Below, piece after piece: positions 23,959 to 32,800 of a DNA stretch of 64,000 bases. Origin of the DNA: Streptomyces sp. MspMP-M5 (GTDB taxonomy: Bacteria; Actinomycetota; Actinomycetes; Streptomycetales; Streptomycetaceae); the NCBI RefSeq assembly GCF_000373585.1, contig NZ_KB891888.1:51225-115224 (forward strand), written 5' to 3'. The notes beneath the pieces are model-generated. The model was not told the origin of the DNA. It did not search any database and saw only the letters and a program-made list of their open reading frames with translations. The first letter of the stretch is position 1. Every line of letters starts with the position of its first letter. The translations under genes were made by a program, and so were the position numbers.

Positions 23959-25410
23959 ATGACGATCTGTGCCAGTGAGGACGCCGCGGCGCTCGACAGC
24001 CCGCACCGTGCGGCGCTGACCCTCGCCGCCGACGGCTCGTACGCCGCCCGGCTCGCGCGTCACGACGACGCCGCCGGGAGCTGGTACCCGGAGCGCTGGA
24101 CGATCGGCGGCCCGGAGCCGTACGCGGTCCCGCTGCCAGGCAGCCAGCCGGAGGAGCCGGACAGCGCGCTGCTGCCGCTCACGGACGGCCGGGTGCTGAT
24201 CGTCCGCCGGGTCGCCGACCGCTTCACCGTCTCCCTGCTCTCCCCCACCGGGCCCGGCACCCAGGAGGTACTGGTCGGCGCGGTGGCGGCGCCGGAGCTG
24301 ACGCTGCTGCCGCCCGCCCCCGGCGGAAAGCTGGGCTACGCGCTGGCGCCCGGCGCCGGGACCACCGCGCTGTGGCGGGTGCACGGCGGGACGGCGGGGC
24401 CCGAGCGGATCGCCGTGGTGCCGGGCCGCTGCACCGGCGGGGTCTGGCTAGATCACGAGGGGCGGCTGCTGGCGGTGGACCGGGAGCTGGACGGCCGCAC
24501 CAAGACCGTGGTGGTGGACCTGGCGCGCGGCGCGGAGGTCAGCCCGCTGCTGCAGATCACCGAGGAGAGCGACGACCGGCTGCTGCTGGCCGATCCCGAC
24601 AGCGGGCTGCTGCTGGTCCGGTCGGACGCCCCCGGCCACGACCGGCTGGGCTGGGGCGTACTGGACAGCAGCCTCCCGGTGCGCTTCCCGGAGTGTCTGC
24701 GGGCGCCCGACATGGCGGTGACGCCGTTCGCGATCCAGCCGGGGCGGGCGCTGCTGCCGGAGAGCTGCGCGGTGGCGTTCCGGCTCGACGGCCCGGACGG
24801 CACCCGGCTCGGCGCGTGGCGGCCCTCGGAACGGCGGCTGCGGCAGTTCCCGGCCCCGGACGGCTGGCTGGCGGGCAGCGGCCGGTGGACGCCGGACGGC
24901 GCGCTGCTGCTGCCGTACGCGACGGAGGCGGTGCGGTGCGGGGTGGCGCGGATGGCCGTACCGCTGGGGCCGGCCGCGGAGGCGGAGCTTCCGGAGGCGG
25001 CGGCTTCGGAGGCAGCACTTCCGGAGGTGGCGGTTCCGCAGGTGGCGAAGGCAGTGGAGGCGGCGGAGGTGCCGGTTCCGGCCGGCCGGGGCCTCATGGG
25101 CGGCGGGGAGAATGTCCTGGAAGCGGGCGATAGCGACGTCGACTCCACAGCATCTCCACAACCGAACGCCCGCACCGAGGAACCGCTCATGCGTTCCCCG
25201 CATCCCCGGATGTGCAGGCCAGTTCCGCTGCAACAGGCGCCTCTCGCGGCCCGGGAGTCCCAGTGGAGTGCCGTTTCCCGCCCCGTTACTATTCCGGCGG
25301 GGGCTGTGCAGCCGGTTGACCCGGCCACCGACGGCACCGCGCGGGGTGTGCTCCGGCGGGAGCCGGGGGAGGTCCCGACGCGTACAGCTGTAAGCGATCT
25401 GACGGAGTGA
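23959..25410 (+). CDS. Hypothetical actinobacterial beta-propeller-like protein
   Basis: The 483-residue product starts at ATG 23959 after GGAGGTGGC. Residues 15-330 show repeated strands with D-G-x-x-L/V and Trp-ending blades (LTDGRVLIVRRVADRFTVSL, WLDHEGRLLAVDRELDGRTK, LLLADPDSGLLLVRSDAPG, RWTPDGALLLPYATEAVRCG), consistent with a seven-bladed propeller. No signal peptide or catalytic motif is visible. The C-terminal 150 residues are low-complexity (EAAASEAALPEVAVPQVA) and presumably disordered. No function can be assigned. A 55-codon gene follows eight bases downstream and is probably co-transcribed. Confidence 0.75.
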   Translation: MTICASEDAAALDSPHRAALTLAADGSYAARLARHDDAAGSWYPERWTIGGPEPYAVPLPGSQPEEPDSALLPLTDGRVLIVRRVADRFTVSLLSPTGPGTQEVLVGAVAAPELTLLPPAPGGKLGYALAPGAGTTALWRVHGGTAGPERIAVVPGRCTGGVWLDHEGRLLAVDRELDGRTKTVVVDLARGAEVSPLLQITEESDDRLLLADPDSGLLLVRSDAPGHDRLGWGVLDSSLPVRFPECLRAPDMAVTPFAIQPGRALLPESCAVAFRLDGPDGTRLGAWRPSERRLRQFPAPDGWLAGSGRWTPDGALLLPYATEAVRCGVARMAVPLGPAAEAELPEAAASEAALPEVAVPQVAKAVEAAEVPVPAGRGLMGGGENVLEAGDSDVDSTASPQPNARTEEPLMRSPHPRMCRPVPLQQAPLAARESQWSAVSRPVTIPAGAVQPVDPATDGTARGVLRREPGEVPTRTAVSDLTE

Positions 25411-25418
25411 CTCTTTTC

Positions 25419-25586
25419 ATGTCCGAAGCCCAAACCGACACGACCCAGGCGCGCCCGCAGGAGACAGCCGCCCAGGCCGCCGCGGCCGTAGGCTCCGGCA
25501 GGCACCGCGGCCCGGCCGCCTCCGAGGAGGCGGCCGGCGCCGCCCAGGGGCGGCACCGCCGCGACCAACGGGTCCAGGTCTCCTGA
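25419..25586 (+). CDS. Small hydrophilic Ala/Gln-rich protein
   Basis: A 55-codon ORF from ATG 25419 to TGA 25586 encodes MSEAQTDTTQARPQETAAQA followed by two GxGRHRG/QGRHRR segments. It begins eight bases after the preceding stop, with CGGAG about 13 bases upstream, and ends 24 bases before a strong terminator. The codon bias (third-position G/C) and placement inside the transcription unit support it. The repeated Gly-Arg-His-Arg motif suggests an RNA- or DNA-binding tail, but the function is unknown. Confidence 0.6.
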   Translation: MSEAQTDTTQARPQETAAQAAAAVGSGRHRGPAASEEAAGAAQGRHRRDQRVQVS

Positions 25587-25610
25587 ACCCGAACCGACCG
25601 GCACGCCGCA

Positions 25611-25653
25611 GGCCGTGGCCGCCGCACCGCGAACGCGGGCGGCGGCCACGGCC
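25611..25653. terminator. Bidirectional 15-bp hairpin terminator
   Basis: GGCCGTGGCCGCCGC (25611-25625) and GCGGCGGCCACGGCC (25639-25653) are perfectly complementary around 13 bases. It lies between the small gene ending at 25586 and the convergent SDR gene ending at 25681, so it can serve both. Confidence 0.8.
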
Positions 25654-25680
25654 GTTGTGCGCACCGTCCGGCCGCGGGCG

Positions 25681-26622
25681 TCAGTCGTGCTTGAGGCCCA
25701 GCACCTCGGCGGCCGCGAACGTCTCGTGCGGTGGGCGCCCCGCGTAGTACGGGGTGAGCAGGCCGTCCAGCTCCTCGTAGCTGAAGACGTCCTGCGCGGT
25801 GTCGAACTTCGCGGCGATCCGCGGGCGTTCGGCGATCGCGACCATGCCGCCGTGGACGACCAGCAGCTGGCCGTTGATGCCGGAGGCGGCCGGCGAGGCG
25901 AGATAGCCGACCAGCGGCGCGACGTGCTCGGGCGCGAGCGGGTCGGGCCGGCCGTCCTCTGGGGCCGCGAGGCCGGCGAAGACGTCCTCGGTCATCCGGG
26001 TGCGGGCGCGCGGGCAGATCGCGTTGGCGGTCACGCCGTACTTGGCCAGCGCCAGCGCCGTGGACGTGGTCAGGCCGACGATGCCGCCCTTGGCCGCCGC
26101 GTAGTTGGGCTGGCCCGCCGAGCCGGCCAGGAACGCCTCGGAGGAGGTGTTGACGATCCGCCCGAAGACCGGGCTGCCGGCCTCCTTGGAGCGGGTGCGC
26201 CAGTGGGCCGCGGCGAAGTGCGTGGTGTTGAAGTGGCCCTTGAGGTGGACGCGAATCACCGAGTCCCACTCGTCCTCGGTCATCGAGAAGACCATCCGGT
26301 CCCGCAGGATGCCCGCGTTGTTGACCAGGATGTCCAGCCGGCCGTAGGTGTCGATGGCCAACTGCACGAGTTCACCGGCCTGTTGGTGGTCCGCGACGTC
26401 GCCGGTGTGGGCCACCGCCTGGCCGCCGGCGGCGCGGATCGCCTCGGCGGCCTCCTCCGCGGGGGCGGCCGAGGCGGCGCCGGACCCGTCCCTGCCCGAC
26501 TGACCGAAGTCGTTGACGACGACCCGGGCGCCGAGGCGGGCCAGTTCCAGGGCCTCGGCCCGGCCCAGTCCGCGCCCGGCACCGGTGACGAGCGCGGTCA
26601 GGCCCTCCAGTGGCTGTGCCAT
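25681..26622 (-). CDS. SDR family (3R)-hydroxyacyl-CoA/17-beta-hydroxysteroid dehydrogenase (Hsd4A-like)
   Basis: This 313-residue short-chain dehydrogenase has the cofactor motif TGAGRGLG (about 13-20), NNAG, and the catalytic Ser in IVNTSSEAFLAG with Y-x-x-x-K in PNYAAAKGG. The extended length and the N-terminus LEGLTALVTGAGRGLGRAEA, RVVVNDFGQSGRDGSGAA match the HSD17B4/multifunctional-enzyme-2 branch, represented in mycobacteria by Hsd4A (Rv3502c). That enzyme oxidises 3-hydroxyacyl-CoA of steroid side chains. It is the third gene of an operon with the MaoC hydratase and alcohol dehydrogenase, headed by a KstR-like operator at 28828-28843. Substrate assignment is inferred from this context. 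Confidence 0.85.
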   Translation of the reverse strand: MAQPLEGLTALVTGAGRGLGRAEALELARLGARVVVNDFGQSGRDGSGAASAAPAEEAAEAIRAAGGQAVAHTGDVADHQQAGELVQLAIDTYGRLDILVNNAGILRDRMVFSMTEDEWDSVIRVHLKGHFNTTHFAAAHWRTRSKEAGSPVFGRIVNTSSEAFLAGSAGQPNYAAAKGGIVGLTTSTALALAKYGVTANAICPRARTRMTEDVFAGLAAPEDGRPDPLAPEHVAPLVGYLASPAASGINGQLLVVHGGMVAIAERPRIAAKFDTAQDVFSYEELDGLLTPYYAGRPPHETFAAAEVLGLKHD

Positions 26623-26643
26623 GCGTGTCCTCTCCTGTGCCGG

Positions 26644-27720
26644 TCAGATCTCGATGCAGGTGCGCAGCGCGGTGCCCGAACGCATCTGGTCCAGGGCGTC
26701 GTTGACGCCGCCCAGCCGGACCCGGTGGGTGATCAGCCCTTCGAGGTCGATCCGGCCGGCCCGCCACAGGGCGATGGCCCGCTCGTAGGAGCGCAGCACG
26801 TCCCCTCCCCCGTACAGCGACGGCAGGATCCGCTTCTCGTCGAAGAACAGCTCGAACATGTTGACCTGGAAGATGTCGTCCATCGCGCCCGCGCCGACCA
26901 CGCAGAGGGTGCCGCCGCGCCGGGTCGTCTCGTAGGCGGTGCGGGCGGTGGCGGACTTGCCGACGACCTCGAAGACATAGTCGAAGCCCTCGCCGCCGGT
27001 GATCCGGGCCTTGGCGTCGGCGAGTTCCTCGGGGGCGACGGCCTCGGTGGCGCCGAACCGGAGGGCGGCCTCGCGGCGGGTCGCCACCGGGTCGACGGCG
27101 ACGATCTGGGCGGCGCCGCAGGCCCGGGCGCCCTGGATGACGGAGATGCCCACACCGCCGCAGCCGAGCACCGCCACCGACGACGCGGCCGCCACCTCGG
27201 CGGTGTTGAGGGCCGCGCCGAGCCCGGTGGTGACCCCGCAGCCGATCAGGGCGGCGATCTCGTAGGGGACGTCGTCCGGGATCGGGACGGCGCAGTTGGC
27301 GGCGACCACCACCTCCTCGGCGAAGGTGCCGGTGCCGGCGAAGCCGAAGACGTCGCCGCCGGGGCGCTTGAAGTTGGGGGTGCCGGCGTTCATGAACCCG
27401 GCCAGGCACAGGTGGGTCTGGCCGCGTTTGCAGGACGGGCAGTCGCCGCAGGCGGGCAGCCAGCACATCAGGACCCGGTCGCCGGGCCGCAGTCCGGTGA
27501 CGCCGTCGCCGACGTCGAGGATCTCCCCGGCCCCCTCGTGCCCGGGGACGAACGGCGTGGGCTGCGGCAGCACCCCGTTCATCGCGGAGAGGTCGGAGTG
27601 GCACAGTCCGGTGGCCCGGATGCGGATCCTGACCCGGCCGGGACCGAACCCCACCGCCTCGACGTCGTCGAGCACCTCCAGCTTGTCCCGTCCCGTCTCC
27701 TGCTGAATGGCTGCGCGCAT
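26644..27720 (-). CDS. Zinc-dependent medium-chain alcohol dehydrogenase
   Basis: The start is taken at ATG 27720 with GAGAGGAG 13 bases upstream; a longer frame continues upstream only as noise. The 358-residue MDR protein has catalytic zinc ligands in TGLCHSDLSAMNG and GHEGAGEI. The four-Cys structural zinc loop is C-x2-C-x2-C-x7-C (CGDCPSCKRGQTHLC), and the Rossmann site is AVLGCGGVGIS. It would interconvert a primary alcohol and aldehyde with NAD or mycothiol-linked chemistry. Placed in a KstR-boxed operon with hydratase and SDR genes, it could oxidise the 26-hydroxyl group made by the CYP125-like P450; that link is inference. Confidence 0.88.
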   Translation of the reverse strand: MRAAIQQETGRDKLEVLDDVEAVGFGPGRVRIRIRATGLCHSDLSAMNGVLPQPTPFVPGHEGAGEILDVGDGVTGLRPGDRVLMCWLPACGDCPSCKRGQTHLCLAGFMNAGTPNFKRPGGDVFGFAGTGTFAEEVVVAANCAVPIPDDVPYEIAALIGCGVTTGLGAALNTAEVAAASSVAVLGCGGVGISVIQGARACGAAQIVAVDPVATRREAALRFGATEAVAPEELADAKARITGGEGFDYVFEVVGKSATARTAYETTRRGGTLCVVGAGAMDDIFQVNMFELFFDEKRILPSLYGGGDVLRSYERAIALWRAGRIDLEGLITHRVRLGGVNDALDQMRSGTALRTCIEI

Positions 27721-27806
27721 GCGACACCCGCTCCTCTCGTACGTACGACATGCTGGTCCGCCCCGGCCGGCCGTCGGGGGTGTCGCGGCCTGGCGGCCGC
27801 TCGTCC

Positions 27807-28721
27807 TCAATCGCCGGACGGGCTTGGTGTGCCGTGCTCGACCACCGTGTCCGCCAGCACCGGTGCCTCGTCCCGCTCGGCGGCGGTGACCGCGACCCGG
27901 ATGCGGCCGCCCCCGCCTTCGTCGGTCTGCTCCCGCCACAGCCGGATCCGCAGCGTCTCCCCCGGGAACACCACGCCCGCGAACCGCGCGGTGTACGACC
28001 GCACCAGGGAGACGTCCCCGTCCAGCGCGGCGTCCACCACCGCCTTGAGCGTCATCCCGTACGAGCACAGGCCGTGCAGGATCGGCCGGTCGAAGCCGGC
28101 GAGCTTGGCGAACTCCGGGTCGGCGTGCAGCGGGTTCCAGTCGCCGGAGAGGCGGTAGAGCAGGGCCTGGTCGGCGCGGACGAGGCGTTCGGTGGTCAGG
28201 TCGGGGGCCCGGTCGGGCAGTTCGCCGCCGACCGAGGGGCCCCGCTCGCCGCCGAAGCCGCCCTCGCCGCGGACGAAGATCTGGGTGTCGCAGGTCCACA
28301 ACGGCCCGTCGTCGTCGGCGACTTCGGAGCTCAGCACGATGACGGCGGCCTTGCCCTTGTCGTAGACGGCCGGGACGGTGGAGGTCTGGGTGGCGCGGCC
28401 GCGGACGGGCAGCGGGCGGTGCACGGTGACGGTCTGCCCGCCGTGCAGGACGGCCGCCAGGTCGACGTCGATGCCGGGGGCGGAGAGTCCGCCGGCCAGG
28501 GCCATCCCGCCGCCCGCGACGGTGGCGAAGCTGGGGAGCACGTGCAGTGCGCTCTCCAGGGTGTAGCGGAGTTCGTCCGGGTCGGTGGCGGCGTGCGGCC
28601 TCTCCGGGGTGGCCGCGCCGGCGCCGATGCCGAGGTGGTAGAGCTGAACGTCCTTGTGGTCCCAGGCGAGTTCGGTGGTCCGCGGCGGGGCTGCGGTGGC
28701 CTTGGCGGCGTCGATGGGCAT
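27807..28721 (-). CDS. MaoC-family 2-enoyl-CoA hydratase (Hsd4B-like)
   Basis: This 304-residue double hot-dog protein has the hydratase-2 motif SGDWNPLHADPEFAKLAGFD followed by RPILHGLCSYG (catalytic Asp and His) in the second domain (about 190-215). The first domain is a degenerate hot dog. ARGEGGFGGxRGPS-type sequence (VRGEGGFGGERGPS) and the N-terminal WDHKDVQLYHLGIGAG are very like mycobacterial Rv3538 (Hsd4B), which hydrates enoyl-CoA thioesters of the cholesterol side chain. It is the first gene of the KstR-boxed MaoC-ADH-SDR operon. Its start ATG 28721 is followed by a normal N-terminus MPIDAAKATAAPP. Confidence 0.88.
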   Translation of the reverse strand: MPIDAAKATAAPPRTTELAWDHKDVQLYHLGIGAGAATPERPHAATDPDELRYTLESALHVLPSFATVAGGGMALAGGLSAPGIDVDLAAVLHGGQTVTVHRPLPVRGRATQTSTVPAVYDKGKAAVIVLSSEVADDDGPLWTCDTQIFVRGEGGFGGERGPSVGGELPDRAPDLTTERLVRADQALLYRLSGDWNPLHADPEFAKLAGFDRPILHGLCSYGMTLKAVVDAALDGDVSLVRSYTARFAGVVFPGETLRIRLWREQTDEGGGGRIRVAVTAAERDEAPVLADTVVEHGTPSPSGD

Positions 28722-29104
28722 GGGGGTGCTGCTCCTTCACCACGGTGTGAGACCCCGGCCCGGCCGTCCGCACCGTCGGCCGCGCCGGGGTCGTATCGGG
28801 TCGGCGGGCCCGCGCTCCTCGGCACTTCTAGAACGCGTTCTAGCCGATGGCAGTCATGTATAGCCGATCCGGGCGGGACCGGGAAGACCCCTGACGGCAT
28901 GTCAGATGCGCGAGGGCGCGCGTTCCGGACGGCCAAGCCCGTCCTCCGTCGCGCCGGCCCATGACATTTGTCAGCGCCGTTCACCCACATTCGCCTCTGC
29001 CGCACGGCGGCGACGCTCCGTAGCGTCTTCGGCAGCGGATGACGGCGTCACCGCGCATCGCACGGCGCGAAGAGCGCGCCGACAGCATGGGGAGGCAGGC
29101 GGAC
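28722..29104. other. Divergent intergenic region between MaoC operon and ABC exporter
   Basis: It contains the perfect KstR-like palindrome at 28828-28843 and, near 29021-29026, a possible -10 (TAGCGT) for the rightward ABC gene. No coding sequence is supported. Confidence 0.6.
28828..28843. promoter_or_regulatory. KstR-like operator A (perfect palindrome)
   Basis: CTAGAACGCGTTCTAG is a perfect 16-bp palindrome that satisfies TNNAACNNGTTNNA, the published KstR motif of mycobacteria and rhodococci. It lies about 107 bases before the MaoC start. A KstR orthologue is encoded at 47701-48339. Confidence 0.85.
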
Positions 29105-30082
29105 GTGGCAGGGACGGCGAGCAGGGTGCGGGGGCCCGGTGCGGCACCGGGGGCGGGGCGGCCGGCCGCCGCGGTGGCGTTCAGCGGTGTCACCCGGAGT
29201 TACGGCGCGGTGCGCGCCGTGGACGGGCTGGAGCTGACCATCGCCCCGGGCGAGACCGTGGCCCTGCTCGGGCGGAACGGCGCGGGCAAGTCCACCACCG
29301 TCAACATGCTGCTCGGCCTGCTGCCGCCCAGCGGCGGCGAGGTGCGGCTGTTCGGCGACGCGCCGGAGACGGCGGTGCGGGCGGGCCGGGTCGGCGCGAT
29401 GCTCCAGGACGGCAAACCGCTGCCCCGGGTCACCGTCCGCGAACTGGTCCAGTTCGTCGCCGCCACGTATCCCGACCCGATGGACGTCGGCGAAGCCCTG
29501 GAGCTGGCCGGGCTCGGCGAGCTGGCCGGGCGCCGGGTCGACCGGCTCTCGGGGGGACAGGCACAGCGCGTCCGCTTCGCGGTGGCGCTGGCCGGCGACC
29601 CCGAACTCCTGGTGCTGGACGAGCCCACGGCGGCGCTGGACGTGGAGGCCCGGCGGGCCTTCTGGAGCTCGCTGCGCGGCTTCGCCCGCCGCGGCCGCAC
29701 CGTGCTGTTCTCCACCCACTATCTGGAGGAGGCCGACGAGCACGCCGACCGGATCGTGGTCCTCGACCGCGGCCGGGTGGCGGCCGACGGCAGCGGCACG
29801 GAGATCAAGCGGCGGGCCGGGAGCGCGACGGTCTGTCTCGACCTGGCCGGCGCGGCGACCGGGCCGCTGGCCGGACTGCCCGGGGTGTGCGCGGTGGAGG
29901 TCCACGGCGACCGCGCCCGGCTGCGCACCACGGACTCCGACGCGACGGTCCGCGCGCTGGCCGGTCTGGATCTGATCCGCGGCCTCGAAGTCGCCCCGGC
30001 CAGCCTGGAGGACGCGTTCCTCACCCTGACCACCACGACCACCGCGGCGCCCGCCGCCCGCCCCGTCAAGGAGACGGTGTGA
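29105..30082 (+). CDS. ABC-2 type exporter, ATP-binding protein
   Basis: I start at GTG 29105 because GGGGAGG lies nine bases upstream; in-frame ATGs at 29039 and 29087 are alternatives. The ATPase (325 residues) has Walker A GRNGAGKST near residue 56, a Q-loop (MLQDGKPLPRVTV), signature LSGGQAQR, Walker B LLVLDEPTAAL and switch His (FSTHYLEEAD). A C-terminal extension (about 235-325) resembles that of DrrA-type exporters. It is coupled to the permease by a TGATG overlap and followed by a DesKR-like sensor pair, the usual four-gene module in which the regulator controls its exporter. Confidence 0.9.
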   Translation: MAGTASRVRGPGAAPGAGRPAAAVAFSGVTRSYGAVRAVDGLELTIAPGETVALLGRNGAGKSTTVNMLLGLLPPSGGEVRLFGDAPETAVRAGRVGAMLQDGKPLPRVTVRELVQFVAATYPDPMDVGEALELAGLGELAGRRVDRLSGGQAQRVRFAVALAGDPELLVLDEPTAALDVEARRAFWSSLRGFARRGRTVLFSTHYLEEADEHADRIVVLDRGRVAADGSGTEIKRRAGSATVCLDLAGAATGPLAGLPGVCAVEVHGDRARLRTTDSDATVRALAGLDLIRGLEVAPASLEDAFLTLTTTTTAAPAARPVKETV

Positions 30083-30810
30083 TGCTCGACTACGTCCGGC
30101 TGGAAGTCCGCCGCACCCTGCGCGACAAGACCTTCGCGATCTTCGGGATCGGGATGCCGGTGCTGATGTACGTGCTGTTCACCCACGTCGGCGCCGGCGC
30201 CGGGCCGGGGGCCGCGGACTGGAAGGTCTCCGCCATGGTCGGCCTCGCCGCGTACGGCGCCCTGGGGGCGGCGCTGGGCTCCGGCACCGGCGTCGCCGAG
30301 GACAAGAGCCTGGGCTGGCTGCGGCAGCTGCGGATCACCCCGCTGCCGCCGGCGCAGGTGGTGGCCGGTCGCGGGCTGACCGGCTCGGTGACGGTGCTGC
30401 CGGCCATCGGCGCGGTGCTCCTGGTGGGCGGGCTGCTCAACGGCGTCCGGATGGCGGCCTGGCAGTGGGCCGCGCTGGTCGTGCTGCTGTGGCTGGGCAC
30501 CGTCCCATTCACCCTGCTCGGCATCGGCAACGGCTACCGCCTCTCGTCCCAGGCCACCGGGCTGGTCAACACCGGCTGCATGCTGGTGCTCTCGATCGTC
30601 GGCGGCCTGTGGTTCCCGATCGAGGCGTTCCCGGGCTGGCTGCGCACCCTGTCCTCCTGGACGCCCGCCTACCGCTTCGCCGACCTGGGACAGAGCGTCG
30701 CCCACGGCCAGGCACCGGGGCTGACCACGGTGGCGGTACTGGCCGCCTGGCTGGCACTCTTCGGCGGTTACGCGGTGTACGCCTACCGCCGGGCGGCCCG
30801 GACGCTGTGA
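30082..30810 (+). CDS. ABC-2 type exporter, permease
   Basis: The start ATG 30082 shares one base with the ATPase stop (TGATG). The 242-residue protein has six predicted membrane segments (for example TFAIFGIGMPVLMYVLFTHV, VTVLPAIGAVLLVGGLL, WAALVVLLWLGTVPFTLLGI, TGCMLVLSIVGGLWFPIEAF, VAVLAAWLALFGGYAVYAY) and the ABC-2 hallmark GLWFPIEAFPGWLRTLSSWTPAYRF. It pairs with the upstream ATPase to export an unknown substrate, typically a lipid, peptide or antibiotic. Confidence 0.9.
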   Translation: MLDYVRLEVRRTLRDKTFAIFGIGMPVLMYVLFTHVGAGAGPGAADWKVSAMVGLAAYGALGAALGSGTGVAEDKSLGWLRQLRITPLPPAQVVAGRGLTGSVTVLPAIGAVLLVGGLLNGVRMAAWQWAALVVLLWLGTVPFTLLGIGNGYRLSSQATGLVNTGCMLVLSIVGGLWFPIEAFPGWLRTLSSWTPAYRFADLGQSVAHGQAPGLTTVAVLAAWLALFGGYAVYAYRRAARTL

Positions 30811-30927
30811 CGGCGGCACGGACCCTGTGACCGGCGGCGGAAAGCACCGAAGGCAGCAGAACGCGAAGGACCGCCGGCGCGCGAAGAGCGCGCGGAGCGG
30901 AGCGAACGGCATGAGGCGAGGAACGGC

Positions 30928-32181
30928 ATGGCACGGATGAGATGGCGGCGGGAGCGCGGCGGAGCGCCCGGCGGCGGAGCGGAGCAGGGCCGCGCGGCGG
31001 GGGCGCGGCCGTGCGAGCAGGAGCCCAAGGGCCCCGGCCGGTACGCCTTCCTGCCCTGGCTGCTGATGGGGCTGGGCGCGTTCTCCAACATCATCCACGG
31101 CAAGTCCGGCAACCCCTGGCTGGCCGGCGCCGGCCTCCTCGTCTTCAACTCCCTCTATGTGACCGTGGTCTTCAGCGCGTTCAGCCCCCGGCTGCGCACC
31201 ACCCGCTACCCGGTCTACGCCCTGGCCGCACTGGCCGCCGTCACCTACGCGGTCGCGCTCGGCTTCGGCGGCGAGTGGTTCCTGTTCTTCCCGCTGCTGT
31301 CGCTGGCCTCCGGTACGGTCCGCACGCTGCGCGGCAAGCCGCTCGCGCTCTGGCTGATCGCGCTCAGCGGGTCCGCCGGGTTCCTGTCCGGCTGGTACGA
31401 CAAGAGCCCCTGGGGCTCGTTCGGCATCGGCTACGGCACGTTCCTGTCCGGGATGGTGACGGCCTCGGTGCTGAGCCTCTTCGACACCATCCAGGAACTG
31501 CGGGCCACCCGCCAGGAGCTGGCCCGCAACGCCGTGGAGAAGGAGCGACTGCGGTTCTCCCGGGACCTGCACGACCTGCTGGGCCACACCCTGTCCGTGG
31601 TGGTGGTGAAGGCCGAGGCGGTGCGCCGGCTGGCGCCCCGCAACCTCGACGCGGCGCTGGCCCAGGCCGCCGACATCGAGGCGGTGGGCCGGCAGGCGCT
31701 GACCGAGATCCGCGAGGCGGTCACCGGCTACCGCGAGGGCAGCCTGGCGACCGAGTTGGACCGGGCCCGTTCGGCACTGGGCGGCGCCGGCATCGAGCCG
31801 GTGGTGCGGCAGTCCGGGCCGCCGCTGCCGCCGCAGGCCGCCGCGCTGCTGGGCTGGGTGGTCCGCGAGGGCGTCACCAACGCCGTGCGGCACAGCGGCG
31901 CCGGCCGCTGCGAGATCGAGGTGCACGCGGACGACGACCGGGTGCGGCTGACGATCACGGACGACGGCCGCGGTCCCGTAAGCTCCGGAGCGTCCGGCGC
32001 ACCGTCCGGCGCCGTCCCCGGACCGGTGGGCGGCACGGGCCTTGCGGGGCTGGCCGAGCGGCTGGCCGCGGCGGGCGGCACGCTGCGCAGCGGCCCCGAC
32101 GGCCGGCGCGGCTTCCGGGTCACGGCCGAACTTCCGGTGGGCGCGGGCGATCTGGCGGATGCGGAGGAGTTGTCCAGGTGA
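30928..32181 (+). CDS. Sensor histidine kinase, NarL/DesK type
   Basis: This 417-residue kinase has an Arg-rich N-terminus, four or five membrane segments (about 42-185: LPWLLMGLGAFSNIIHG, AGLLVFNSLYVTVVFSAF, YALAALAAVTYAVALGF, FLFFPLLSLASGTVR, GTFLSGMVTASVLSLFD), a DHp domain with FSRDLHDLLGHTLSVVVVK (phospho-His in HDLLGHT), and a HATPase domain (REGVTNAVRHSGA, TITDDGRG, GTGLAGLAERLAAAGG). The five-helix sensor resembles DesK, which senses membrane fluidity. It is followed by its response regulator with a GTGA overlap and preceded by the ABC exporter. Confidence 0.9.
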   Translation: MARMRWRRERGGAPGGGAEQGRAAGARPCEQEPKGPGRYAFLPWLLMGLGAFSNIIHGKSGNPWLAGAGLLVFNSLYVTVVFSAFSPRLRTTRYPVYALAALAAVTYAVALGFGGEWFLFFPLLSLASGTVRTLRGKPLALWLIALSGSAGFLSGWYDKSPWGSFGIGYGTFLSGMVTASVLSLFDTIQELRATRQELARNAVEKERLRFSRDLHDLLGHTLSVVVVKAEAVRRLAPRNLDAALAQAADIEAVGRQALTEIREAVTGYREGSLATELDRARSALGGAGIEPVVRQSGPPLPPQAAALLGWVVREGVTNAVRHSGAGRCEIEVHADDDRVRLTITDDGRGPVSSGASGAPSGAVPGPVGGTGLAGLAERLAAAGGTLRSGPDGRRGFRVTAELPVGAGDLADAEELSR

Positions 32182-32783
32182 TCAGGCTCCTGCTGGCCGA
32201 GGACCAGCGGATGATGATGGGCGCGCTGGCGCTGCTGCTCGGCCTCGAGGACGACATGGAGGTGGTGGCGCAAGTGCCGGCGGGCGACCAGATCGTCGCG
32301 GCCGCCCTGGAGTCCCGTCCGGACGTCGCGCTCCTGGACATCGAACTACCCGGACGCAGCGGCCTGGACGCCGCCGCCGACCTGCGCGACCAGCTGCCGT
32401 CGTGCAAGGTGCTGATCGTGACGACGTTCGGGCGGCCCGGCTATCTGCGCCGCGCGATGGAGGCCGGGGCGTCCGGCTTCCTGGTGAAGGACGGGCCGGT
32501 GGAGGACCTGGCGGCGGCGATCCGCCGGGTGCTGGCCGGTGAACGGGTCATCGACCCCGGTCTGGCCGCCGCGGCCCTGAGCGCCGGGCCCAACCCGCTG
32601 ACCCCGCGCGAACGCGATGTCCTCACCGCCGCCGTGGACGGCGCGACGGTCGCCGACATCGCCACCAAGCTGAGCCTGTCGCAGGCCACGGTCCGCAACT
32701 ACCTCTCGGCCGCCATCGGCAAGACCGGCACCCGCAACCGCATGGAGGCGGTACGGGCGGCGCGGCGCAACGGCTGGCTGTAA
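32178..32783 (+). CDS. LuxR/NarL-family response regulator, DesR type
   Basis: The start is GTG 32178, overlapping the kinase stop by four bases with GGAGGAG upstream; the longer frame upstream is only a shadow of the kinase gene. The 201-residue product has a receiver domain (acidic pair AEDQ, phospho-Asp in VALLDIELPG, Thr in VTTF, Lys in LVKDG). The LuxR-type helix-turn-helix is NPLTPRERDVLTAAVDGATV-ADIATKLSLSQATVRNYLS. It probably controls the ABC exporter genes just upstream. Confidence 0.92.
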   Translation: MIRLLLAEDQRMMMGALALLLGLEDDMEVVAQVPAGDQIVAAALESRPDVALLDIELPGRSGLDAAADLRDQLPSCKVLIVTTFGRPGYLRRAMEAGASGFLVKDGPVEDLAAAIRRVLAGERVIDPGLAAAALSAGPNPLTPRERDVLTAAVDGATVADIATKLSLSQATVRNYLSAAIGKTGTRNRMEAVRAARRNGWL

Positions 32784-32800
32784 GCCGGGGGCGCGGCCGC

